Below are positions 55,555 through 64,000 of a stretch of DNA of 64,000 nucleotides, in pieces. This DNA is from Thalassotalea algicola (GTDB lineage Bacteria > Pseudomonadota > Gammaproteobacteria > Enterobacterales > Alteromonadaceae), in NCBI RefSeq assembly GCF_012932965.1, contig NZ_JABBXH010000001.1:248001-312000 (forward strand), read 5' to 3'. A program made the position numbers and the translations under genes. The first letter of the stretch is position 1; each line of letters starts with the position of its first letter. Under the pieces are notes generated by a model, which was not told the DNA's origin, made no database searches, and saw only the letters and a program-made list of their open reading frames with translations.

Positions 55555-57051
55555 ATGCGCTCATTTAGTGCTAGTTCATATCAATTAAAAAAAATGCTAA
55601 GCAATTTATCCGTAAAGCGTATGACCGTTTTAGGTTTTGCTTTGGTGATGACGCCGTTATTTGTAACTCTGCTTTATATGGCTGAGCAAACTAAGGCAAT
55701 TTCAACAAAAGGCTCTGAATCAATTTTATCCGTATCTGAACTTATTGACGCCAATAGAGCGCTAAACCAATCACTGACTAGAATTGAAAGGTTTGCTAGT
55801 CAATATATTGTGTTAAAGGACCCTGAGTTATTAGAGCGCTTTAGCGTTGAACAGTTTAAGTTAGATAGCATAATTGATAAGCAACTAATGACATTCGGAG
55901 ACATCGAGCTTAATCAAGAATTAACGAACCTAACCAACCAGTTAAGCTTCATTAGCCAACTGTTACCCGACTTGCCTGAAGAGTTTAATGAACTGATTGA
56001 AGTTGAAAAGCATTTTAAATCAATCAATACACATAATAATAAGATTCGCCAAAGGACGAACCTGTTAATTCAGGAAGCCGCTATTGATATTCGTAATCAA
56101 GCAAATAATGTCGATGAGGTAATTTTAAAGTCATTACTAATTGTGCCTATTTCCATGGCTATTGCCGCAATTTTTATTCATTTAATTACCGCACCGCTTA
56201 AAAGGCTGATCACAAACATTAAAAGGTTAGAGCAAGGTAAGTTTGAGCAAGAAATAAATTCTACTGGGTCATCCGAAGTAAGAGAAATTGCATTGGCTCT
56301 TGATACCATGCGCAGTCGTTTACACGCCTTAGAGCTTCAAAAGTCTAGTTTTATTCGACACATATCACACGAACTAAAGACACCGCTCGCGGCTATCAGG
56401 GAAGGGAGTTCTTTACTAAGCGACCATAGTTTAGGCGCACTAAATAATGGGCAACAAGAAGTTAGCGACATTATCGTTGGCAATGTCAATCGTTTGCAGC
56501 AGCTCATTGAAGACTTGTTGTCATTTAATGTGGTGCTTGACTCTAGTAGCTTACAAGATGCTGAAAAAGTGTATATTGCACCACTCATAGAAAACATTGT
56601 CGAACAGCACAAACTAGAAATTAACCGTAAGAATATTATTACCGAGCTTGTCATGGGTAGCGGCTATATATTATGCAATCGTAAGCAGCTAACGGTAATT
56701 ATCGAAAACCTGCTATCGAATGCGATAAAATTCCAAGAACAGAACGGAAAAATAACCATCTCGGCCTCTATCAACAACCTTCGGCTAACTATAGCAGTTC
56801 AAGATACAGGACTTGGCATTTCAGACAACGAATTACCTTTAATTTTTGATGCGTTCTACCAAGGCCAAAGCAATCTAGATAATACGATTAAAAGTAGTGG
56901 TTTAGGATTAACTATAGTGAAAGAGCTGGTGATGCGATTAAATGGCTCAATAGACGTTAGCAGCAACTTACCTAAATCAGGTAACACCAATAAAGGTACT
57001 ATATTCACAGTAACTTTACCTAAAGCTTTTACAGCGGAGTCTTCTTCATGA
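55555..57051 (+). CDS. glrK: Sensor histidine kinase GlrK (QseE)
   Basis: 498-residue membrane kinase: transmembrane helix near residues 23-43, a periplasmic mostly helical sensor of about 150 residues, second helix about 193-212, HAMP linker (APLKRLITNIKRLEQGKFEQEI), HisKA box HISHELKTPLAAIREG with His272, and ATPase motifs NLLSNAIKF, DTGLGI, GLGLTIVKEL. The first gene of glrK-qseG-glrR, an arrangement diagnostic for the GlrKR envelope-stress system. Start at the ATG at 55555 with AGGAAA upstream. Its ATGA overlap with qseG indicates coupling. Confidence 0.9.
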   Translation: MRSFSASSYQLKKMLSNLSVKRMTVLGFALVMTPLFVTLLYMAEQTKAISTKGSESILSVSELIDANRALNQSLTRIERFASQYIVLKDPELLERFSVEQFKLDSIIDKQLMTFGDIELNQELTNLTNQLSFISQLLPDLPEEFNELIEVEKHFKSINTHNNKIRQRTNLLIQEAAIDIRNQANNVDEVILKSLLIVPISMAIAAIFIHLITAPLKRLITNIKRLEQGKFEQEINSTGSSEVREIALALDTMRSRLHALELQKSSFIRHISHELKTPLAAIREGSSLLSDHSLGALNNGQQEVSDIIVGNVNRLQQLIEDLLSFNVVLDSSSLQDAEKVYIAPLIENIVEQHKLEINRKNIITELVMGSGYILCNRKQLTVIIENLLSNAIKFQEQNGKITISASINNLRLTIAVQDTGLGISDNELPLIFDAFYQGQSNLDNTIKSSGLGLTIVKELVMRLNGSIDVSSNLPKSGNTNKGTIFTVTLPKAFTAESSS

Positions 57052-57593
57052 ATAATTTTTTTATCGTCGCATTATGCTGTTGCTTGACCCTATCTGGCTG
57101 TAGCCAAATGTTTAGCCAGCATCAAAGATCAAGTAGCGCGACGTTAAAGCCTAACTTAGGCCAATATTATCAATGGATAAAGTCGCTAGAAGCTGAACAG
57201 CTCAATAGTGAAATCATACTTCAACAACAACGAAAAGCTGATGGTATTGAAAATGCAAAGCTCTATTTATTGATGCTTCATAGTCTACCGTCAGCTAATA
57301 TTTTTAATCCATATACTGCGAAATCTATGCTCAATGATGGCGCATTCAATCAATACATTTACTCGACAGTTTCTTCAGAAGATTTAGCACTGATCACTTT
57401 ATTGCGAGATCAGCTCAATCAACAGCTTTTACTTATTCAAGAGCACAAACAATTGATAGATAAAAATAATCAAGTAATTGCCAAAACTAACTTGCAACTT
57501 GCTATGCACCAAAAAGCCATTGCTCAATTGAATCAAAAAATAGCGCAGTTAAAAGCTATAGAAACACAACTAAGCAATCGAGAGGGTCAATAA
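57048..57593 (+). CDS. qseG: QseG-like lipoprotein of the glrK-glrR operon
   Basis: 181-residue outer-membrane lipoprotein: signal ending in lipobox LSGCSQ, then a mostly helical body with a predicted coiled coil near the C-terminus (LLIQEHKQLIDKNNQVIAKTN and following QLNQKIAQLKAIETQ region). Sequence itself is little conserved; the assignment rests on being a lipoprotein gene between glrK and glrR, where QseG in Escherichia coli interacts with the kinase. Overlaps glrK by 4 bases and glrR by 1. Confidence 0.75.
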   Translation: MNNFFIVALCCCLTLSGCSQMFSQHQRSSSATLKPNLGQYYQWIKSLEAEQLNSEIILQQQRKADGIENAKLYLLMLHSLPSANIFNPYTAKSMLNDGAFNQYIYSTVSSEDLALITLLRDQLNQQLLLIQEHKQLIDKNNQVIAKTNLQLAMHQKAIAQLNQKIAQLKAIETQLSNREGQ

Positions 57594-58957
57594 TGACTGA
57601 CTTTTCAGATGTTAAAGCCACCAAACGCATTATTGTTGTTGACGATGATCCTAGCTTATTAAGATTGTTGAGTATTCGACTCACCGCCGCAGGTTACCAA
57701 GTAGAGTCTGCAGAGAACGCTAAAATAGCACTTGGCATGTTAACCAGCTTTGAACCCGATATGGTGATCAGTGATTTACGAATGGAAGGCATGGACGGCT
57801 TTGCACTATTTGAGCAAATACGTCGTCAGAAACCAAATCTTCCAGTCGTTATCATGACCGCACATGGCACAATTCCTGATGCAATAAATGCAACTAAACA
57901 GGGAGTATTTAGTTTTTTAACTAAGCCTTTTGAAAGTCAGCAGCTACTCGAGACAGTTGAACAAGCGCTAAGGTTACAGCCTAGTGGAGTGCAATCAAAT
58001 CAAGACGAACAATGGCGTGAGAACATCATTACTCGAAGTTCAAAAATGGAGCAACTATTACAACAAGCTAAGCAAGTAGCTCAAAGCGACTTTAGCTTAT
58101 TAATCCACAGCCAAAGTGGCACAGGTAAAGAGTTATTAGCCAAAGCCATACACCAAGCAAGTCCTCGACATCAACAATCATTTACCGCAATTAATTGCGC
58201 GGCAATTCCGGAAGCATTACTTGAATCAGAACTTTTTGGTCATGTTAAAGGGGCCTTTACTGGTGCTAATGCTCGTCATATAGGTTTATTTGAAGCAAGT
58301 GACGGAGGCACGTTATTTTTAGATGAAATTGGCGATATGCCATTGAGTTTTCAAGTAAAGCTATTAAGAGCCTTGCAAGAAAAAGAAGTACGCCCAGTCG
58401 GCAGTACTACGTCCATAAAAATTGATGTTAGAGTGATTTCAGCGACTCATAAGAACTTAAGAAAATCGATTTTAGAGGGCAAATTTAGAGAAGATTTATA
58501 CTATCGATTAAACGTAATTGAATTAGAATTACCGCCGCTTGCTGGACGTAGAGAAGATATCCCATTGTTAGCTCAATACTTCTTAACGCAGCGAAAAGAG
58601 CTGGGTGGCTACCAACATATCAATGGTTTTGCTCAAGAAGCGATGGAGCTACTTATTTCAGCACCTTGGCCTGGCAATATTAGGCAACTTGAGAATGTGA
58701 TAGAACAAAGTATTGCCTTATCCACCGAGCCATTTATTACAGAAAGCATAGTCAATAATGCGCTTCGCAATAAACCAAGCGAACTGCCGTCATACCAAGA
58801 TGCAAAAGATCAGTTTGAACGAGACTACCTGAGTAAATTACTAAAGCTGACTAATGGCAACGTCACCAAAGCAGCTAAAATTGCTCAACGAAATCGTACT
58901 GAATTTTACAAGCTGCTTAATCGTCACCATCTAACACCTGAGGCATTTAGGGATTAA
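57593..58957 (+). CDS. glrR: Sigma-54-dependent response regulator GlrR (QseF)
   Basis: 454-residue NtrC-class activator: receiver with Asp61 in VISDLRMEGMDG; AAA+ domain with Walker A SQSGTGKE (173-180), the sigma-54-contacting GAFTGA (220-225), Walker B LFLDEIGD, and arginine finger region FREDLYYRLNVIE; C-terminal Fis-type helix-turn-helix (GNVTKAAKIAQRNRTEFYKLL). Last gene of the operon. It should act on sigma-54 promoters through TGTC-N10-GACA sites, one of which is present at 55475-55492. Known targets elsewhere include glmY and rpoE. Confidence 0.92.
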   Translation: MTDFSDVKATKRIIVVDDDPSLLRLLSIRLTAAGYQVESAENAKIALGMLTSFEPDMVISDLRMEGMDGFALFEQIRRQKPNLPVVIMTAHGTIPDAINATKQGVFSFLTKPFESQQLLETVEQALRLQPSGVQSNQDEQWRENIITRSSKMEQLLQQAKQVAQSDFSLLIHSQSGTGKELLAKAIHQASPRHQQSFTAINCAAIPEALLESELFGHVKGAFTGANARHIGLFEASDGGTLFLDEIGDMPLSFQVKLLRALQEKEVRPVGSTTSIKIDVRVISATHKNLRKSILEGKFREDLYYRLNVIELELPPLAGRREDIPLLAQYFLTQRKELGGYQHINGFAQEAMELLISAPWPGNIRQLENVIEQSIALSTEPFITESIVNNALRNKPSELPSYQDAKDQFERDYLSKLLKLTNGNVTKAAKIAQRNRTEFYKLLNRHHLTPEAFRD

Positions 58958-58985
58958 TTGGACTTAGCTTAAAAACAAACCTTAG

Positions 58986-61900
58986 TTAGAAATAACTCTT
59001 TATCGTTAACTCTAATTTATCTTTATTGATAGGTTTGGCTAAGTAGTCATTCATACCTGCGGCAATACATTTTTCTCTATCACCAGCCATAGCATTGGCG
59101 GTCATCGCAATAATAATCATATCTTTGTGCTGCTTGCCACCATCACCAGCTCGTATGCCTTTAGTAGCTTCATAGCCGTCCATTTCAGGCATCTGAATAT
59201 CCATTAACACTAAGTCATAACACTGTTGAGCATTAGATAACTGGGACAATGCTTCAATACCATTACTGGCAATATCGCAATTCAAACCAATTTTATTAAG
59301 TACCCCTTTCGCAACCATTTGATTGATTCGGTTGTCCTCGACCAATAACACTTTGAGCTGACTGTTATCGATTGTTTCTGCATTTTTTACTATTTGAGAA
59401 ACTGAAGAACCTTCGGCATAGCTAGACTCATTAATCTCGTTAATATAGTGGTGTGTAACTAATGGATTTGCGCGCTCCAATGCTTGACCATCATCGGCAA
59501 TAATATGTAGCGCAGCCAATAAATCAGAGGTAGTTGCAGGTTTAGGAAAGTAACCGCTAAAACCCATTTTAGCATAACGTTTTGCATCCCCTTTAGTTTG
59601 CATCGACGTCATCATTATAAGTTTTATGTTAGCTAATTGGGGGACCTGTTTTAAATTTGCTGCCAATTGCTCCCCATCCATATTAGGCATTTGCATATCC
59701 AATATGCCAATATCAATCACCCTACCTTTAGCAATGGATTCTTTGCATAACTCGAGTGCATCTTGACCATTATTGGCTTTTATTACATTGGCGCCCCAAT
59801 TTGTTAATTGTTTTACCAGTACTTCGCAATTGGTTGCGTTGTCATCTGCTACTAAAATATTCAATGTTGAAATATCAACTTTAGGCATTTGGGATGGCAA
59901 TTGTGCGGTTTTACCAACTCGTATATCACAAACGAATTGGCTTCCTTCGCCAACATCACTGATTACCGTTACGTCACCCGCCATTCGCTGACATAACTTT
60001 TTCACAATAGCGAGCCCTAACCCTGTACCACCATAATGGCGCGTAGTCGATGAATCCACCTGACTAAAGCTCTCAAACAATAAACTTTGCTTGTCTTTTG
60101 CAATACCAATACCTGTATCTTTTACTTTTAACTTAAGTCGCCAATGGCTTTCATCTTCAGGTATTAACATGGCGGTTATAACCACTTCGCCATGATGTGT
60201 AAATTTAATGGAATTACTTATTAAATTGGTTAATATTTGCCTTATACGGCTAGGATCTCCCTCCACAAAAGCATCTGAAAGTCCCACTGTATCTAATATA
60301 AGTTCGAGCCCTTTAGATTGAGCTTGAGTAGCTAAAGATTCTGCCAACTCACCCATCATTTTACGTAAATCAAACGGGATAGTTTCTAAATTTAGTTTAT
60401 CGGCATCAATCTTAGAAAAGTCTAAAATATCGTTTATCAGATGAAGCAGTGAGTGAGCACTACTTTGAGCAATAGAAACACGATGATGTTGCTCTTTATT
60501 TAATTCGCTATCATCAAGTAACTCCAACATACCAATAACACCATTCATTGGCGTTCTAATTTCATGGCTCATGCTAGCAAGAAATTCATTTTTGGCTTTA
60601 GCAGCAGCTTCTGCTTCAAACTTAGCGGTTGTCAGTGCAATTTCATTTTCTACACGATCGGTTACATCGTAGTTTACACCGATCATATTAGTGACTCGAC
60701 CTTGATCGTCTTGCTTATTAATTGCCGAAGCTTTGATATACCGAACTTCCCCATTTGGCCAAATAATTCTAAATTGCGTATCAAATTTACTGGTATTATT
60801 TATTGCTTGTTGTAATAGCTTTACGGATTGTTCTTTATCATCTGGATGTAGGCCATTTTCCCATGCTTCATAAGCCCCCGAAAATTTATCAGGCTCAACA
60901 CCATAAAGCCTAAACATCCAGTCATCCCAGCTTAATTCATTGGTGATAACATTTAAGTCCCATACACCTATGCCAGCTGAATCGGCGGCTAACGCCATAC
61001 GTCGATTTTTATCTTCAATTTCAGTTTCAGCTTGTTTCGATTCACTAATATCAAGATGGGTACCGATCATACGTTTTGGTCGACCATCATCGTGCCACTC
61101 AACGACTTTACCGGTATCAAGTACCCAAACCCAATGTCCGGACTTGTGTCGCATACGGGATTCACATGTATAGTTTTCAGTCTCACCTTGCCAATGACGA
61201 TTAAGTTGTTGCTCAGAGTGAGCTAAGTCATCTGGGTGTGCTAAAGACATCCAAGTATCGATGTTTACAGGTTGCAGTTCATTTAGGCTATAACCGACAA
61301 TATTTGCCCAGCGTTCATTAAATACGGTTTTACCTGTTTCGATTTCCCAGTCCCAAATGCCAACGCCGGTCGATTGCATAACAAACGCTAATCTATCGTT
61401 ACTTTCTGCGAGTTTTTTCTGTGAATTCACTCGTTCGGTTATATCTTGAAATGAGCCAAATAACCGCACGCATTCACCGTCTTTAAATTCTGCCTCTCCT
61501 TTAGCAGCAACCCAAATAGCGTTGCCTTTTGCGGTCACTAATTCGAGCTCTTCATGGTAGGCAAGTCCAGTTGCAATAGATTCTTCAACTAGCTTTGAAA
61601 TACGTTCCCGATTATAGCCTTCTTTGTAAAAATTAATCGCAGTATCAAGTTGTGGACAATAATCTTCCGGAACCTCATGAATTTGCTTAGTCATTGACGA
61701 CCAAGTAACCTTTCCAGTTATTAAATCAACCTCCCAAGCACCAATTTTGGCTAATTGACTCATTTGCTCCATTAATTGGCGTTGTCCCACTAACATTTCA
61801 CGCTGCTGTTTACGCATAAACTCGTAACCAATCCACTGAGCAATAAGTTGGATAAGTTCTAAATCGCTATCGGTAAATGGTCTTGGGTAGGCGTCTGGGC

Positions 61901-63302
61901 TCGAAAAATTTAATGTGCCGAATCGTTTACCATCAACAATCAGAGGGGTACCAATATAACTTTCTAGTCCAAAGCCTTGATAACAAGGATGGTTAGCAAT
62001 GTTACTTTCGCCAGCATGGTCGTAGGCTATTGGGCCGTCAGCAGCTAATGTATGACAGCAATATGTATTGCCCAATTCAAAATTATCGCCTGCAGAAACT
62101 TCGTTATTAGGTGTACATGCGTGTAATACAGAATAATTTTCGCCTCTTATCTCACTTACTAAGCCAATAGGTAAATGGAATAATTCACAGCCAAAAGCCA
62201 ACAATCGATTTATCTTTTCATCAAGCGGAATATTAGGGTCTGCGCTGACATCATGTAATTGTTTAAGCGCGATTTCCGTAAGCTTTTGTTCGGTTATATC
62301 ATTTTGAATAATAATGAAATTATCTTTGTTGCTTTCTGAGTTTTTCAACGGAACTATGGTTGTAGTAAACCAATGCAAACGGCCATTTTTAGCTTTATTA
62401 CACGACTCACCTCGCCAAACTTGTTTATCAGCCAATGTATTGGCAATGGTTTGATAAAATGACTTTTCATGTACCGAACTTTTTAGCAAATCGAGTTTTT
62501 GACCTAATATTTCACCTTTTTTATAGCCATACACCTGCCTGAATTTTTTATTATAAAAAACCAAGTTTCTATCGCTATCGATTTGTATCACTATCGAGTG
62601 TTTATTAATCGCAAATTGAAAATCAGCGACTCGATCACGCTCTTTAGCTAACTTATCATAAGTGGTTATCAGCCAACCTTTCATCGGCTTAAAGACAACA
62701 AAAGCAATCAGTACTAACGAAAATAGGGTAATAACCAACGTAAATAGCGCGATGTTTTTAATTATGACTATTTGTTGATTCGCCCCCTGTTCAAACAAGG
62801 AAACGACTTCATCTAAGTCTGCGAGTATCTGCTCGGTATGGATAGAGAAAAACATATCTTGATCACGCAAACTCGTTCGTTTGTCTTGAGCAAGGAGTTG
62901 AGCAGTGTCGGTATATAATTTTACTCGTTGATTAAGCGCACCTAGACCAAAATACTTTTCATTAATTTTTTCAGCAGCACTTGGCTCGAAATTTTCTAAT
63001 TGTTTAACTAGAAGCGCTTGGTTCTTTGACATTTTATTTGCAGCAAGTTGTAAGCGCTTTTTAACTTCACTTTCAGATAGTCCTTGATGGTTCTCAGTAA
63101 GTAAGGCGGTAGACAATAAGCTGACTTTCTGAGAAAGCATTCGCTGCTCACCAGCAACATTAATGATGTTAGCGTTAAGTTGTTGATAGCTATATTGGTG
63201 ATTTAGCGCAAAATATGCACTTAAAACAAGAACACCAATTGCTAACAAAGCCAATGTATAGCGTTTGCTATAACCAGCAATTAACGATTCAGTATTAAAC
63301 AT
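58986..63302 (-). CDS. Multi-sensor hybrid histidine kinase
   Basis: 1438-residue membrane hybrid kinase. Residues 1-205: two transmembrane helices (about 15-33 and 180-203) around a PilJ/nitrate-sensor-like periplasmic domain (NVAGEQRMLSQK). Then PAS (225-345), GAF (350-500), and three more PAS domains (about 515-630, 640-755, 770-885), each ending with a DITE- or DISE-type motif. HisKA box SMSHEIRTPMNG with His913, ATPase domain with NLISNSIKF and GGTGLGLAIVK, then two receivers (Asp1202 in GILDMQMPNMDG; Asp1368 in VLMDIQMPEMDG). No Hpt domain, so the phosphorelay partner is elsewhere. It stands alone, convergent with glrR. Confidence 0.92.
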   Translation of the reverse strand: MFNTESLIAGYSKRYTLALLAIGVLVLSAYFALNHQYSYQQLNANIINVAGEQRMLSQKVSLLSTALLTENHQGLSESEVKKRLQLAANKMSKNQALLVKQLENFEPSAAEKINEKYFGLGALNQRVKLYTDTAQLLAQDKRTSLRDQDMFFSIHTEQILADLDEVVSLFEQGANQQIVIIKNIALFTLVITLFSLVLIAFVVFKPMKGWLITTYDKLAKERDRVADFQFAINKHSIVIQIDSDRNLVFYNKKFRQVYGYKKGEILGQKLDLLKSSVHEKSFYQTIANTLADKQVWRGESCNKAKNGRLHWFTTTIVPLKNSESNKDNFIIIQNDITEQKLTEIALKQLHDVSADPNIPLDEKINRLLAFGCELFHLPIGLVSEIRGENYSVLHACTPNNEVSAGDNFELGNTYCCHTLAADGPIAYDHAGESNIANHPCYQGFGLESYIGTPLIVDGKRFGTLNFSSPDAYPRPFTDSDLELIQLIAQWIGYEFMRKQQREMLVGQRQLMEQMSQLAKIGAWEVDLITGKVTWSSMTKQIHEVPEDYCPQLDTAINFYKEGYNRERISKLVEESIATGLAYHEELELVTAKGNAIWVAAKGEAEFKDGECVRLFGSFQDITERVNSQKKLAESNDRLAFVMQSTGVGIWDWEIETGKTVFNERWANIVGYSLNELQPVNIDTWMSLAHPDDLAHSEQQLNRHWQGETENYTCESRMRHKSGHWVWVLDTGKVVEWHDDGRPKRMIGTHLDISESKQAETEIEDKNRRMALAADSAGIGVWDLNVITNELSWDDWMFRLYGVEPDKFSGAYEAWENGLHPDDKEQSVKLLQQAINNTSKFDTQFRIIWPNGEVRYIKASAINKQDDQGRVTNMIGVNYDVTDRVENEIALTTAKFEAEAAAKAKNEFLASMSHEIRTPMNGVIGMLELLDDSELNKEQHHRVSIAQSSAHSLLHLINDILDFSKIDADKLNLETIPFDLRKMMGELAESLATQAQSKGLELILDTVGLSDAFVEGDPSRIRQILTNLISNSIKFTHHGEVVITAMLIPEDESHWRLKLKVKDTGIGIAKDKQSLLFESFSQVDSSTTRHYGGTGLGLAIVKKLCQRMAGDVTVISDVGEGSQFVCDIRVGKTAQLPSQMPKVDISTLNILVADDNATNCEVLVKQLTNWGANVIKANNGQDALELCKESIAKGRVIDIGILDMQMPNMDGEQLAANLKQVPQLANIKLIMMTSMQTKGDAKRYAKMGFSGYFPKPATTSDLLAALHIIADDGQALERANPLVTHHYINEINESSYAEGSSVSQIVKNAETIDNSQLKVLLVEDNRINQMVAKGVLNKIGLNCDIASNGIEALSQLSNAQQCYDLVLMDIQMPEMDGYEATKGIRAGDGGKQHKDMIIIAMTANAMAGDREKCIAAGMNDYLAKPINKDKLELTIKSYF

Positions 63303-63460
63303 TAAGCCGACCTTGTTCGTACTACTTTTGATGCTCGTTAACGTAAGTAGCTAACGTAACCATAACAAAGTAAACGATTATTTTAATTAAGACTAACTAT
63401 TGCACTAATCATAATTTCTCGCCAGCGCCAAGTCACTACTTATGTACTACTTCTATAGAT

Positions 63461-63922
63461 TTAATCTTCTAACAACAGCGTGATTTCCTGCTGAAATTTC
63501 TGTTGTTTTTCGCTATTGAAACCAACATGAGTTGCAATTAGCTGCCCTTGCCGATCAAACAACATACTACTTGGCATGCCTGGTAGTTTGAACTTTCGAG
63601 CAATGTAGCCCTTTGCATCATAAATCACAGGAAATGAGGCAGGAAACTCTGCTAAAAACTGAGTAGCGTTGTCTTTATCAGCATCAAGGTTTACAGAAAC
63701 CACCTGTAAACCACGGTCTTGATATTTCTCGACCATGTTGTTCAACCAAGGGAAAGACTGTCTGCACGGAATACACCAAGATGCCCAAAAGTCGACGTAA
63801 ACAACCTTACCTTGCTGCTTCGTTATAAATTGCGTTAGTTCAGCAACTTTTTGTTTTCTTTCATCGGCGAATGTAACTGTTGATAACCCGAATATTAGAC
63901 AAACCAACCACACTAATTTCAA
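63461..63922 (-). CDS. TlpA-like periplasmic thioredoxin, TTG start
   Basis: 153-residue thiol-disulfide protein. Signal peptide (VWLVCLIFGLSTVTFA), then a thioredoxin fold with the active site WASWCIPC (Cys50, Cys53), VVSVNLDADKDNATQFLAEF and the cis-proline region LPGMPSSMLFDRQG. This is the TlpA/ResA type that reduces or shuffles disulfides outside the cytoplasm. The start is a TTG at 63922, with AAAGGA about 8 bases upstream; no ATG fits. Its neighbours do not define a substrate. Confidence 0.88.
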   Translation of the reverse strand: MKLVWLVCLIFGLSTVTFADERKQKVAELTQFITKQQGKVVYVDFWASWCIPCRQSFPWLNNMVEKYQDRGLQVVSVNLDADKDNATQFLAEFPASFPVIYDAKGYIARKFKLPGMPSSMLFDRQGQLIATHVGFNSEKQQKFQQEITLLLED

Positions 63923-64000
63923 TTTTTTTCCTTTGTAAATAATATCTTTTATTTCAGTATTAATACTGACCTATCATAACTCTGTTCCGACCACTTCGTT

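Overview
The window looks like chromosomal DNA of a marine gammaproteobacterium of the Alteromonadales, probably a Colwelliaceae/Thalassotalea-like organism. This is inferred from the AT-rich coding sequence, the enterobacterial-type order yrbG-kdsD / mlaFEDCB-ibaG-murA, two large TonB-dependent receptors, a laminarinase-type GH16 lipoprotein, a tryptophan-halogenase/SapC locus and many signalling proteins. No rRNA, tRNA, CRISPR array, insertion sequence or phage gene was seen, and genes are densely packed.

Layout. 1-6.8 kb: envelope genes, with kdsD (cut by the window edge) and yrbG on the minus strand, divergent from mlaFEDCB-ibaG-murA. 6.9-15.3 kb (minus): a polysaccharide locus made of a LytS-type kinase, a LytTR regulator, a GH16 lipoprotein with four repeated C-terminal modules, and a TonB-dependent receptor. 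15.5-23.6 kb: galactose module I, with a DgoR-like GntR repressor, an SDR sugar dehydrogenase, dgoK, dgoA, an SMP-30 lactonase, a GH36 alpha-galactosidase and a sodium symporter. 23.8-26.8 kb: an alkylglycerol-monooxygenase-like enzyme facing an AraC regulator and a lysoplasmalogenase-family protein, a possible ether-lipid breakdown group. 26.9-32.4 kb: a VOC protein, SapC, a flavin halogenase homologue and a second TonB-dependent receptor. 32.5-37.1 kb: glpD, an orphan solute-binding protein and glpK. 37.4-40.6 kb: galactose module II (galE-galT-galK). 40.8-46.2 kb: a FabD-like acyltransferase, a fused 2-oxoacid dehydrogenase E1, gcdH and a divergent LysR regulator. 46.4-50.1 kb: two spondin-domain exported proteins with an OmpR-type two-component pair. 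50.1-63.9 kb: a GGDEF/EAL protein, a PAS chemoreceptor, a small unknown protein, an EF-hand protein, glrK-qseG-glrR, a large hybrid kinase and a TlpA-like thioredoxin.

How the genes fit together. From 16 to 41 kb there is an alpha-galactosidase, a sugar symporter, two galactose pathways (oxidative and Leloir) and glycerol kinase plus glycerol-3-phosphate dehydrogenase. That set would handle alpha-galactosyl-glycerol compounds such as floridoside; this is inference. A 22-bp near-identical sequence precedes both the symporter and galE. Other regulatory signals read from the sequence are a shared dyad in the glpD and glpK promoters, three tandem 11-bp repeats upstream of the spondin/OmpR operon, a hairpin covering the Shine-Dalgarno of that operon's regulator, a TGTC-N10-GACA element (GlrR type) with a sigma-54-like promoter facing the EF-hand gene, and a LysR-type dyad between gcdH and its regulator. 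Database searches were not possible, so names rest on recognised motifs and context.
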